A DNA stretch of 48,999 nucleotides from Pseudomonadota bacterium (GTDB lineage Bacteria; Pseudomonadota; Gammaproteobacteria; JAKAQQ01): the NCBI GenBank assembly GCA_021839245.1, contig JAKCBQ010000010.1, positions 1 to 48,999 of the forward strand, written 5' to 3'. Under the pieces are notes generated by a model, which saw nothing but the letters and a program-made list of their open reading frames with translations, was not told where the DNA came from and did no database searches. Shown one piece after another: positions 18,495 to 26,693 of the stretch. The stretch's first letter is position 1; the number at the start of each line of letters is the position of its first letter. Made by a program: the position numbers and the translations under genes.

Positions 18495-20138
18495 ATGACT
18501 AAGAAACAAAAACTCGAACTCACCTGGATCGGTAAAGAAAACCGGCCAAAGCTGGAGCCACGGATTCTGCTGGAAGACCCGGAGAAGTCGTATCACGCGA
18601 AGCACCGGGTGATGACGGGAAACGACATCTTCGACAACTGGCTGATCTTCGGGGACAACCTACTGGCGTTGAAGGCGCTGGAAGCGGAGTACACGGGCAA
18701 GGTGAAGTGCGTATTCATCGACCCGCCGTACAACACCGGCAGTGCTTTCACCCATTACGACGACGGGCTGGAGCATTCGATCTGGCTGTCACTGATGCGC
18801 GACCGGCTGGAGATCATTCGGCGGCTGCTGTCCGACGACGGTTCGCTGTGGATCACGATCGACGATAATGAGGCCCATTACCTGAAGGTGTTGTGCGATG
18901 AGGTGTTTGGACGGGCGAATTTTGTAGCCAATTTAATTTGGCAAAAGAAGTATGCAGCCTCAAATGATGCTTTATGGTTTAGTAATGACCATGACCACAT
19001 TTTTGTATTTGCGAAAAATAAGGAGAGGTGGAATCCTAATCGTTTGCCAAGAACTGAAAAATCAAATTCAGCTTACAAAAATTTGGATAGCGATCCCCGA
19101 GGCCCTTGGCAATCCGACAATTACACATGCAACAAGTCAATTGATGAACGCCCAAATCTGTATTATCCGATTACTAATCCTAATACCGGAGAAGTGATAT
19201 TTCCGAAAAAGACTGCTGTCTGGCGATACTCCCAAGAGCGGCATATAGAAAATGAAAAGAATGGTTTGGTCTATTGGGGCATTGAAGGAAAGAATTCCGT
19301 TCCACGCTATAAACGGCTCCTAAGCTCAGTTGCTGATAAAGGGGGAGTCCCGCAGTCTATATGGAATTGGGAAGATGTTGGGCATAATCAAGATGCCAAG
19401 CGAGAGCAACTTCAATTTGATCCCAGTGATCCATTTACAACACCCAAACCTGAGAAGCTAATTTCTCGAATTTTGCACCTTGCTTCCAACCCCGGCGACC
19501 TCGTCCTCGACTCCTTCGCCGGCTCCGGCACCACCGGCGCAGTTGCCCACAAAATGGGTCGCCGCTGGATCATGGTGGAACTGGGCGAACACTGCCACAC
19601 CCACATCATCCCACGTCTGAAGAAAGTCATAGATGGCGAGGACCAGGGCGGCATCACCAAGAGCGTCGATTGGAAAGGCGGTGGTGGGTTCCGCTACTAC
19701 CGGCTCGCTCCTTCGCTGCTGGAAAAGGACAAGTGGGACAACTGGGTCATCAATACCGATTACAACGCTGCCATGCTGGCCGAGGCGCTGTGCAAACTGG
19801 AAGGCTTCACCTATGCGCCTTCGGATGCGGTGTACTGGCAGCACGGCCACTCTACCGAGCGGGATTTCATCTATGTAACCACCGCCAGCCTGACCCACGA
19901 ACAACTTCAGCAGTTGAGCGACGAGGTGGGACCGGACCGCACGCTGCTGGTGCTGTGCACCGCCTTCCGCGCCAAGGCCGATCGCTACCCGAACCTGACG
20001 GTGAAGAAGATTCCCAAGCAGGTGCTCTCACGCTGCGAGTGGGGGCATGACGATTATTCGCTGCAAGTGGAAAACCTGCCGAAGGCGCCTGCCAAACCCG
20101 GACAACAGAAGCTCTTCAGCGAAGAGGTGGACGCATGA
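18495..20138 (+). CDS. mod: Type III-like DNA methyltransferase (Mod)
   Basis: The 547-residue protein is a beta-class amino-methyltransferase: the catalytic motif IV DPPYNTG is at residues 76-82, before the SAM-binding motif I FAGSGTTG at 341-348. It would methylate adenine (or cytosine N4) and set sequence specificity for the Res partner. Between the motifs, residues about 142-333 (18918-19493) form the target-recognition domain. This part is visibly AT-rich, with codons rich in A and T, whereas both flanks are GC-rich, a sign that the recognition domain was exchanged. The start could also be TTG 18492. It overlaps the Res gene by four bases (ATGA), so the two are translationally coupled. 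Confidence 0.88.
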   Translation: MTKKQKLELTWIGKENRPKLEPRILLEDPEKSYHAKHRVMTGNDIFDNWLIFGDNLLALKALEAEYTGKVKCVFIDPPYNTGSAFTHYDDGLEHSIWLSLMRDRLEIIRRLLSDDGSLWITIDDNEAHYLKVLCDEVFGRANFVANLIWQKKYAASNDALWFSNDHDHIFVFAKNKERWNPNRLPRTEKSNSAYKNLDSDPRGPWQSDNYTCNKSIDERPNLYYPITNPNTGEVIFPKKTAVWRYSQERHIENEKNGLVYWGIEGKNSVPRYKRLLSSVADKGGVPQSIWNWEDVGHNQDAKREQLQFDPSDPFTTPKPEKLISRILHLASNPGDLVLDSFAGSGTTGAVAHKMGRRWIMVELGEHCHTHIIPRLKKVIDGEDQGGITKSVDWKGGGGFRYYRLAPSLLEKDKWDNWVINTDYNAAMLAEALCKLEGFTYAPSDAVYWQHGHSTERDFIYVTTASLTHEQLQQLSDEVGPDRTLLVLCTAFRAKADRYPNLTVKKIPKQVLSRCEWGHDDYSLQVENLPKAPAKPGQQKLFSEEVDA

Positions 20139-22819
20139 ATCGCCATGTGAACGCCATCGCTGGCCGCTTGAGCCTGCGTTCTCCGCAGCGCCACTCGCTG
20201 GAGATTCTTGACCGGATCACGGAGATTGCCCCGCCGAGAAAGAGCATAGGCCTTCAGGCGACACTGGCGGCTATACAGAGTGAGTTCCCGGGTGTTACCG
20301 ATTTCGAACGCGAGTTCCCGTCGCTGTGCTTCGCGCTCGCAACCGGCGTGGGCAAGACGCGGCTGATGGGCGCCTTTATCAGCTATCTGCACCTGGCGCA
20401 CGGCATCAACAACTTCTTCGTGTTGGCGCCGAACCTGACCATCTACAACAAGCTGATTGCCGACTTCACGCCCAATACGCCAAAGTATGTATTCAAGGGG
20501 ATTGCGGAATTTGCCACGGACGCACCGGATATCATTACGGGTGACACCTATGAGGCTAAGGTGGGTTCACTGTTCGATGCGCAGATCCGGTGCAAAGTGA
20601 ACATTTTTAATATCTCAAAAATCAACTCCGAGGTGCGCGGCGGCAAATCGCCCCGCATCAAACGCCTGTCGGAGTACATTGGCGAGAGCTACTTCGACTA
20701 TCTGGCCGGGTTGCCGGATCTAGTGCTGCTGATGGACGAGTCGCACCGTTACCGGGCGAGCGCGGGTGTGAGGGCCATCAACGAGCTGAAGCCGATCCTG
20801 GGTCTGGAGCTGACGGCGACACCTTTTATCGAGTCGAACAAGGGCGGGATTCCGTTCAAGAACGTGATTTACGATTATCCGCTGGGTAGGGCAATGGCCG
20901 ATGGCTTCGTCAAGGAACCGGCGGTGGTCACACGCAAGAACTTCAACCCGGCCGGAATGTCAGCAGACGAGATTGAGCGGCTGAAGCTCGAAGACGGCGT
21001 ACGCTTGCACGAGAGCGTGAAGGTAGAGCTGGAGACCTACGCCCGCGAGAGCGACAACCCGATCGTCAAGCCCTTCCTGCTGGTAATTGCCCGCGACACA
21101 ACCCACGCCGGGCACTTGTTGAAGAGGATTCAGTCGGACGATTTCTTCGACGGGCGTTATAAAGATAAAGTCATCCAGGTGGACTCCAGCAAGACCGGCA
21201 CCGAAGAAGAGGAAATGATCACGCGTCTGCTCAAGGTTGAGCTGACCTCCGAGCCCACGGAGATCGTCATTCACGTCAACATGCTCAAGGAAGGCTGGGA
21301 TGTGACCAACCTCTACACTATCGTGCCGCTACGGGCGGCGAACGCGCGTATACTCATCGAACAGTCCATCGGTCGCGGCCTGCGCCTGCCCTACGGCAAG
21401 CGCACGGGCGTGACCGCCGTGGACCGGCTGAACATTGTTGCCCACGACAAGTTCCAGGAGATCATCGACGAGGCCAACAAGCCGGATTCCGCCATCCGTT
21501 TGCAGGCGGTGGTGCTGAATACAGACCAGCTCGGACAGAAGACGGTCACGGTGGTGTCGCAATCGCAACTTGCAACCAAACTGGGGCTCAAACCCACGCA
21601 GGTGACGAGCAGCACGACGGTAGCCGGGCAGGACGAGACCCCAACCTTCACCAACCCGGAAGAGCAGAAGGTGGCACAAATCACCTACGAAGTCATCCGT
21701 AAACTGGAGAACCAGCCGCAAACGTTGCCTACAATTGCACACTTGAAGAAGCCGGAAATCCAAGCCGCCATCGTCAGGGCGGTCGAGGAACAGTATCAGC
21801 CGGCACAGTTGGAGTTGGAAGGTGTTGGCGAGAAGCCGAATATCGCGTCCGTGGTGGCGAAGACGTCAGACTTAGTTACACAACAAACCATTAACATCCC
21901 GCGCATTCTGGTAGTTCCGAAAGGTGAGGTAAAGTCGGGTTTCAAGCCTTTCACGTTAAATCTCGGCACCCTGAAGTATCCGGCCGTCTCAGATGAGTTA
22001 TGGATTCAACATCTGCGAACCCACGAGCTTGAGGTGGTCACGCTCGGCCGTGGCAGCCATGATGAGCCACGGCTGGAGGATTACGTGGTGAGCGGCATGG
22101 TTGACTTTGACGACGTTTCTTATGACGACCATGCCGACCTGCTCTACGACCTGGCGGCACAGACCGTGCGGCATTTCCAGGCCTACCTTTCCGAGGACGA
22201 TACGCGCAAAGTGCTGCGCTGCTACCAGCGTGACATTGCGCGCTTCATCCACGCCCAGATGCAGGAGCACTACTGGGAAGACGCTGTGGACTACGAGATG
22301 AAGGTGAGCAAGGGTTTCACGGAACTGAAGCCGAGTGCTTATACTTACTCCGCCGAAGAGCCGCCAGTGGATTACCGGGTCGCGCCGGCGGACAGGAGCA
22401 ACATGGCAAAATACCTGTTCGGAGGCTTCAAGCGTTGCCTCTATCCGGTTCAGAAATTCGATTCCGATTCGGAACGGAAGTTGGCGGTGATACTGGAGCG
22501 CGACGCCATTAAGTGGTTCAAGCCCACCAAGGGCCAGTTCCAGATCTTTTACCGGCAGGGCGCGGATCACCCGGAATACCAGCCGGACTTTATTGCGGAA
22601 ACCAACGACGCAATTTACATGCTCGAACCTAAAATGCGCAAAGAGCTGGACGATCCCATCGTTCTGGCGAAGAAGGACTCCGCCGTCAGATGGTGCGCGA
22701 ATGCCTCAGACTATGCGGCGACCTACGATGGAAAGCCGTGGCGCTACGTGCTGATTCCTCACGATGAGATCGCCGAGAACATCACCCTCTCCAGTTTGGT
22801 GGCCCGGTTTGGCGGTTGA
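20135..22819 (+). CDS. res: Type III-like restriction subunit Res (helicase-nuclease)
   Basis: The 894-residue protein has superfamily 2 motifs: Walker A ATGVGKT at 69-75, DESH at 201-204, TATP at 227-230 and an arginine-rich motif VI segment IEQSIGRGLRLP. Near the C-terminus YQPDFIAE is followed by MLEPK (D818, E831, K833), a PD-(D/E)XK nuclease signature. Type III Res proteins hydrolyse ATP and cut DNA only in complex with Mod, when sites are unmethylated. The overlap with mod supports a working pair. It is the last plus-strand gene of the island; an isolated IS256 end and the intact IS256 element follow. Confidence 0.88.
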   Translation: MNRHVNAIAGRLSLRSPQRHSLEILDRITEIAPPRKSIGLQATLAAIQSEFPGVTDFEREFPSLCFALATGVGKTRLMGAFISYLHLAHGINNFFVLAPNLTIYNKLIADFTPNTPKYVFKGIAEFATDAPDIITGDTYEAKVGSLFDAQIRCKVNIFNISKINSEVRGGKSPRIKRLSEYIGESYFDYLAGLPDLVLLMDESHRYRASAGVRAINELKPILGLELTATPFIESNKGGIPFKNVIYDYPLGRAMADGFVKEPAVVTRKNFNPAGMSADEIERLKLEDGVRLHESVKVELETYARESDNPIVKPFLLVIARDTTHAGHLLKRIQSDDFFDGRYKDKVIQVDSSKTGTEEEEMITRLLKVELTSEPTEIVIHVNMLKEGWDVTNLYTIVPLRAANARILIEQSIGRGLRLPYGKRTGVTAVDRLNIVAHDKFQEIIDEANKPDSAIRLQAVVLNTDQLGQKTVTVVSQSQLATKLGLKPTQVTSSTTVAGQDETPTFTNPEEQKVAQITYEVIRKLENQPQTLPTIAHLKKPEIQAAIVRAVEEQYQPAQLELEGVGEKPNIASVVAKTSDLVTQQTINIPRILVVPKGEVKSGFKPFTLNLGTLKYPAVSDELWIQHLRTHELEVVTLGRGSHDEPRLEDYVVSGMVDFDDVSYDDHADLLYDLAAQTVRHFQAYLSEDDTRKVLRCYQRDIARFIHAQMQEHYWEDAVDYEMKVSKGFTELKPSAYTYSAEEPPVDYRVAPADRSNMAKYLFGGFKRCLYPVQKFDSDSERKLAVILERDAIKWFKPTKGQFQIFYRQGADHPEYQPDFIAETNDAIYMLEPKMRKELDDPIVLAKKDSAVRWCANASDYAATYDGKPWRYVLIPHDEIAENITLSSLVARFGG

Positions 22820-22935
22820 ATGTAGTGAGTGGGCCTTCACGCTGGTGGGCAGACAAGCATAACTAACCAACCTCAACACCCTATGGACCGGCACGCGATT
22901 AATGCAGGGTCGTAGCACAGAGCGAAATAATGTTA

Positions 22936-22983
22936 GGTAGTGCACGGACTTGTGTGCAAATTCAGAGGTCATGGTATGAGGGA
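22936..22983. repeat. Solo IS256-family terminal repeat
   Basis: This 48-base sequence is the inverted counterpart of the right end of the intact element (24284-24331): both read TGTGTGCAAATTC and GGTCATGGTATGAGGGA inward. No transposase follows in that orientation. The true left end of the intact element starts at 22997. It is therefore the end of a lost second copy lying in tandem with the intact one. Confidence 0.75.
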
Positions 22984-22996
22984 GGTTGGATCAACC

Positions 22997-24331
22997 GGTT
23001 GTGTCTGTCAAGTTGTGCAAATTCTTTTGGGGCATGAGGGAGGATTTCATCAGGCCGCCGCCCGCAGCCGCTCGCGGCGCTGCTCTTTCAAGAGATTCCT
23101 GTTGAGATAGCGATTGTCCTCAAGCCAGGCTTCATGGATCTCGACACACAAGGCGCGCACCAAACGTAGGCAGGACTCGGTATTGGGGAAGATCCGCACC
23201 ACCCGGGTGCGGCGCTTGATCTCCTCGTTTAAGCGCTCCAGCATGTTTGTGCTCTTCAGATGCTTGTGGTGGGCCCGGGGGAGCCGGTAAAAGGTCAGCG
23301 TCTCACCGATAGGGTCCTCGACCCCGTCCGTGAGCTTGGGGTATTTCGTCGACCACTTCGTCAGCCACGCCGCCAGGTCTCGTTGGGCCTCCGCGAGATC
23401 TCGCCGGTCGTACAGTCGGCGCAGCTCCTGGAGGCAGTCGTCATCGGCCTTACGGGGCAGATAATCCAGCGCGTTGTGAAGGAAGTGGACATAGCACCGT
23501 TGTCCGGCGGCATCGGTCAACACCTCGGTGAGGGCTTTTTTGAGCCCCGCGTGATCGTCGGAGACGACGAACTCTACGCCGTGGAGGCCCCGATCCTTCA
23601 GGCGTACAAGGAAGTCTTTCCAGGACGACTGACTCTCACGCGGGGCGAGATCGACCGCCAGGACCTCCCGGCGTCCGCCCTCATGGATACCGATCGCGAT
23701 CAAGACCGCCCGGGACCGAATGACACTCTCCTCACGGGCCTTCTCGTAGCGGGCATCGAGAATCAGGTAGGGATACGGCTCTTCCAGGCGCCGCTCGGCA
23801 AAGGCCGTGAGGGCCTCGTCGAGCCCCTTGTTGAGGACGCTGATGCTGGAGGCCGAGAAGCTGTGCCCGCAGAGCTCCTCCGTGATGGCCTTCACCTTCC
23901 GTGTGGAGACGCCTTGCACGTACATCTCCGCCAAGGCGGCTACGAACGCCTTCTCCGAGCGCTGGTAGCGCTCAAAGAGGGCGGTCTGGAACTGACCGTG
24001 ACGGTCCCGGGGGACCCGGAGTTCGAGCTTGCCGACACGAGTCACCAGGCCGCGTTCGTAATAGCCGGCCCGGTAGCCCTGGCGGCCTTCGTGGCGTTCG
24101 TGGGGGCCGGCCCCCAGGAGCTCGGTCATCTCGGCCTCCAGGACCTCCTGGACAGCCGCTTTGATCAAAGATTTCATCCAGTCACAGTCTTCCGCCACGA
24201 GGGCTTTGAGGTCGATCGCGTTGGTGCTATGCTTCTTCACGGTCATGGTATGGTCCCTCCTCAGGACATGGGGTTGACTAATATCCCTCATACCATGACC
24301 TCTGAATTTGCACACAAGTCCGTACACTACC
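22997..24331 (-). mobile_element. Intact IS256-family insertion sequence
   Basis: The element of about 1,335 bp has imperfect inverted ends: GGTTGTGTCTGTCAAG on the left and, read inward from the right, GGTAGTGTACGGACTTG. Both then continue through TGTGCAAATTC and an ATGAGGGA block. It contains one full-length transposase gene. The eight bases flanking each side do not match, so no target duplication remains, which suggests that recombination reshaped the site. At least four truncated copies lie elsewhere in the window, so this family has been active here. Confidence 0.88.
23050..24246 (-). CDS. IS256-family (mutator-type) transposase
   Basis: The 398-residue transposase is complete. It contains the N-terminal TELLGAGPHER helix-turn-helix region, VPRDRHGQFQTALFERYQRS, the first catalytic aspartate in DARYEKAREESV, the second in VVSDDHAGLKKAL with a following CYVHFLHNALDYLP, and NMLERLNEEIKRRTRVVRIFPN with the catalytic glutamate. 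These are the DDE signatures of the family, which transposes through a circular intermediate. ATG 24246 is preferred over the upstream frame opening because a GGAGGG precedes it and the family N-terminus (MTVKKHST) fits. It appears functional and could act on the related broken copies in trans. Confidence 0.95.
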   Translation of the reverse strand: MTVKKHSTNAIDLKALVAEDCDWMKSLIKAAVQEVLEAEMTELLGAGPHERHEGRQGYRAGYYERGLVTRVGKLELRVPRDRHGQFQTALFERYQRSEKAFVAALAEMYVQGVSTRKVKAITEELCGHSFSASSISVLNKGLDEALTAFAERRLEEPYPYLILDARYEKAREESVIRSRAVLIAIGIHEGGRREVLAVDLAPRESQSSWKDFLVRLKDRGLHGVEFVVSDDHAGLKKALTEVLTDAAGQRCYVHFLHNALDYLPRKADDDCLQELRRLYDRRDLAEAQRDLAAWLTKWSTKYPKLTDGVEDPIGETLTFYRLPRAHHKHLKSTNMLERLNEEIKRRTRVVRIFPNTESCLRLVRALCVEIHEAWLEDNRYLNRNLLKEQRRERLRAAA

Positions 24332-24443
24332 CGTCCCTGACGTCTGACCGGTCTCGTCCGGCTCGTTCACCGGCGTCCTTCCCACGGCAAGACCGTAAGC
24401 ATTTTGCCGCCTCGTCGGCCACCCGGGGTCCCGTGAGCTCAGC
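24332..24443. repeat. 112-bp direct repeat, right copy
   Basis: This is the second copy of the segment at 6156-6267, about 95 percent identical and in the same orientation. Here it directly abuts the end of the intact IS256 element. It carries no gene. The pair brackets the 18-kb defence segment. Confidence 0.85.
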
Positions 24444-24503
24444 CCGGTGCCGAGCTCCGAGCGGCAAGTCTCCCATGAAATCGCCGATGGGTCCACTCCT
24501 CGG

Positions 24504-24594
24504 TGCTCCTTCGGCCGGCGAGTCAGGCAAGCCACTATCCAACCACAGCTCACCCGCCCGCCCACGAAGTTGCCCTGCGATGTCGAAGTTACCT
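24504..24594. mobile_element. Remnant of an IS30-type left end
   Basis: TGCTCCTTCGGCCGGCGAGTC and the following bases through AAGCCACTATCCAACCACAGCTC align with the head of the IS30 element at 29872-29960 (TGCTCCTTCGACTGGCTGGTC), ending in a diverged GTCGAAGTTACC terminal-repeat-like block. About 90 bases remain and no transposase frame is present. It is a relative of the IS30 element rather than the same copy. It sits just after the 3' end of the phosphoribosyltransferase gene. Confidence 0.5.
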
Positions 24595-24611
24595 TCATAT
24601 ATTTTCGATAT

Positions 24612-25253
24612 TCACTGAGCTGAGGTGCTATTGCGAATGCATCGGGCAAGAAACAGGCCTCGAATTTCCTTATCTTGGAACTGACGTGAAATTAAGGTCT
24701 TCGCTACATTGAAGTGCTTGCCGCTGTTGAGAACATCGTCGACAATAACGATGATTGAGCGCGGAGCGGCGAGCAAGTGCTCGTTAAGTCTCATCATGTT
24801 TGATAGATCTTCGGTTGCTATACGATCCTTGGCTTCGTGATCCGCAGGCATACTTTCACTGAGCTCGAGCATTGGCCGAATATCTGTTTCCCACCCCTGA
24901 AAGGCTTGGTTGAGCACTTTCAACATACGATCATCAAAATCCGGGTGACCAAAGGCCTTGGACCCAGGCACAGGGACGAATGTCAAGTACCGCTCGGCAG
25001 CCTCCTGCTCCACCAAGCTGCGCAATGCTTGTGCTGCGTGGTCGATTGCTTGCTTCTTGAAGTAAGCTCGGTTGGTCTCACGAGGCTTAATCTTTAGGTT
25101 TACGATCAATTGGTTCGTTGGACTGAAATCGAATCGTTTATTAGCCGTGTACTCCCAAATGTAGTAACACTGGTCGTCAGCAGCAAGGCAAAAATGGTCA
25201 CCGACCGTGGAATCGTCAACTTTCCACAGTTTTTCTGGAATTCGTGGAAGCAA
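24612..25253 (-). CDS. Phosphoribosyltransferase-like protein (ShosT-like)
   Basis: The roughly 213-residue protein has a type I phosphoribosyltransferase signature, IIVIVDDVLNSGKHFNVA, the PRPP-binding loop, near residue 180. FVPVPGSKAFGHPDFDDRML upstream resembles the pyrophosphate-binding loop of ComF-like enzymes. The start is taken as TTG 25253 because AGGAG lies five bases upstream; the frame opens at 25295. It overlaps the upstream DprA-like gene by 38 bases. A PRTase following a DprA-like protein is the arrangement of the ShosTA anti-phage toxin-antitoxin pair, where the PRTase is the toxin. The identification is by architecture. Confidence 0.68.
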   Translation of the reverse strand: MLPRIPEKLWKVDDSTVGDHFCLAADDQCYYIWEYTANKRFDFSPTNQLIVNLKIKPRETNRAYFKKQAIDHAAQALRSLVEQEAAERYLTFVPVPGSKAFGHPDFDDRMLKVLNQAFQGWETDIRPMLELSESMPADHEAKDRIATEDLSNMMRLNEHLLAAPRSIIVIVDDVLNSGKHFNVAKTLISRQFQDKEIRGLFLARCIRNSTSAQ

Positions 25254-26148
25254 GGTGTCTCCTGATCTCTTTGTAGTCCGCGACCCGAATAGCACCCAGC
25301 CCTGCGATCCTCTCAGGCCAGCTCAGCGACGGGTTTTGGAAACAGCTCTCAAGAATAAATAGCTTACGCCCCTGTTTCAGGGCATGTCGGGCCTGTATCA
25401 ACGCGCCAGAAGTCTCGCCTGCCTCCACGATGATGGTCGCCACAGTCAACGCCGACATCGTGACATTTCGCTCGGGGAAAAAGTATCGGTTTGCTCCCAC
25501 GTGCTGCTGGGAATACCGAACAATCGGCACTTGACTGATGATCAGGTGTTCATCAGCGATCCGTTGCTGCAACGCGCGATTCTCTGGCGGATAGAATTTG
25601 GTAATCGGCGTACCGAGCACTGCTATGGTAAACCCACCGGACCCGATAGCAGTTTTATGCGCGACGGTGTCGATCCCTCGCGCAAGTCCGGAGACCACGG
25701 TAAACCCATCATCGACAAGGGCACGAACCAGCTTCTCGGTTCGTCGTATTCCCTCTTCAGTTGGCTTACGGGTTCCGACAACCGCAACGCACGGCGAGTT
25801 AACGAGATCCCAAACGCCTTGGAAGTACAGAAGTTCAACAGGATGTTCAGCATCACGAAGATGCTGAGGGTAATCACCCGCTCCGTGAATGCGAATTCCA
25901 AAGTGCTTGATGCCAGCGTCTCGGATCGCGTTCAAGGCGAGCATGGAATATTTTTCAGCTTCATCTGCGGAAACGAAGTCGGACGGGATGGCACTTGGCC
26001 TTGCCCGGAATTGTTTGGCGATTGACTTGAACCAAACGCCCTGCTTCGCCCAAAGCGCCTCGTAAGCGCCAAGCTCAAACTTTGGTGATACAGCACGGCC
26101 GAAAAAGTCGGCTACTTGATGAGCCTGCGAAAATAAATCTTCGGTCAT
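25216..26148 (-). CDS. DprA/Smf-like protein (ShosA-like)
   Basis: The 310-residue protein has the Rossmann-type DprA core: VAVVGTRKPTEEG, VVSGLARGIDTVAHKTA, TIAVLGTPI with YPPENRAL, then RNVTMSALTVATIIVEAGETSGALIQARHALKQGR. Classical DprA loads RecA on single-stranded DNA during transformation; here pairing with a PRTase gene suggests a role as the antitoxin or sensor of a ShosTA-type system. The chosen ATG 26148 lies about eight bases downstream of a predicted -10 box, so the mRNA could be nearly leaderless. The frame also opens at an ATG at 26175, which would lie upstream of that promoter. The gene stands between IS256 copies. Confidence 0.75.
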   Translation of the reverse strand: MTEDLFSQAHQVADFFGRAVSPKFELGAYEALWAKQGVWFKSIAKQFRARPSAIPSDFVSADEAEKYSMLALNAIRDAGIKHFGIRIHGAGDYPQHLRDAEHPVELLYFQGVWDLVNSPCVAVVGTRKPTEEGIRRTEKLVRALVDDGFTVVSGLARGIDTVAHKTAIGSGGFTIAVLGTPITKFYPPENRALQQRIADEHLIISQVPIVRYSQQHVGANRYFFPERNVTMSALTVATIIVEAGETSGALIQARHALKQGRKLFILESCFQNPSLSWPERIAGLGAIRVADYKEIRRHLASTNSRKTVES

Positions 26149-26156
26149 GCCAAAAG

Positions 26157-26185
26157 TATATAACCGATCCTGCACAAAGGTACAA
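26157..26185 (-). promoter_or_regulatory. Predicted promoter of the DprA-like gene
   Basis: On the minus strand, TTGTAC (26185-26180) and TATATA (26162-26157) are separated by 17 bases, a good sigma-70 arrangement. The start codon at 26148 falls eight bases after the -10 box, close to the expected transcription start, so the transcript would have little or no leader. The call is based on spacing and consensus only. Confidence 0.5.
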
Positions 26186-26252
26186 GTCGTGATTGGTCAC
26201 TTATGCATTAAGCCAAAGCCCAACTGGGCCGCGGAAGGCGATGTGCCAAGAA

Positions 26253-26693
26253 GGTTGTGTCTGTCAAGTTGTGCAAATTCCTCCCGGGCATGAGGGAGGA
26301 TTTCATTAGGCCGCCGCTCGTAGCCGCTCGCGGCACTGCTCTTTCAAGAGATCCATGTTGAGATAACGATTGTCCTCAAGCCAGGCTTCAGGAATCTCGA
26401 CACAGAGAGCCCGCACCAGACGCAGGCAGGACTCGGTATTGGGGAAGATCCGCACCACCCGGGTGCGGCGCTTGATCTCCTCGTTCAAGCACTCCAGCAT
26501 GTTCGCGCTCTTCAGAGGCTTGTGGTGGGCCTGGGGGAGACGGTCAAAGGTCAGTGTCTCGCCGATTTTGTCCTCGACCCCGTTCGTGAGCTTGGGATCT
26601 TTCGTCGACCACTTCGTCAGCCACGCCGCCAGGTCTCGTTGGGCCTCCGCGAGATCCCGCCGGTCGTACAGCCAGCGCAGCTCCTGGAGGCAG
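26253..26693 (-). pseudogene. IS256-family 3' fragment
   Basis: The left terminal repeat (GGTTGTGTCTGTCAAGTTG) and the last 129 transposase codons, from CLQELRWLYDRRDLAEAQ to the RERLRAAA end, match the intact element at 22997-24331 and keep the same orientation. The sequence breaks off at GGAGGCAGT, where an ISNCY transposase frame begins. The N-terminal two-thirds, including both catalytic aspartates, are missing. Together with the intact copy it brackets the DprA-like/PRTase pair. Confidence 0.88.

Noticed and set aside
24332..24542. Small minus-strand frame spanning the right 112-bp repeat
   Set aside because: It has arginine- and glycine-rich low-complexity translation, no ribosome-binding site, and exists only because the repeat is GC-rich.
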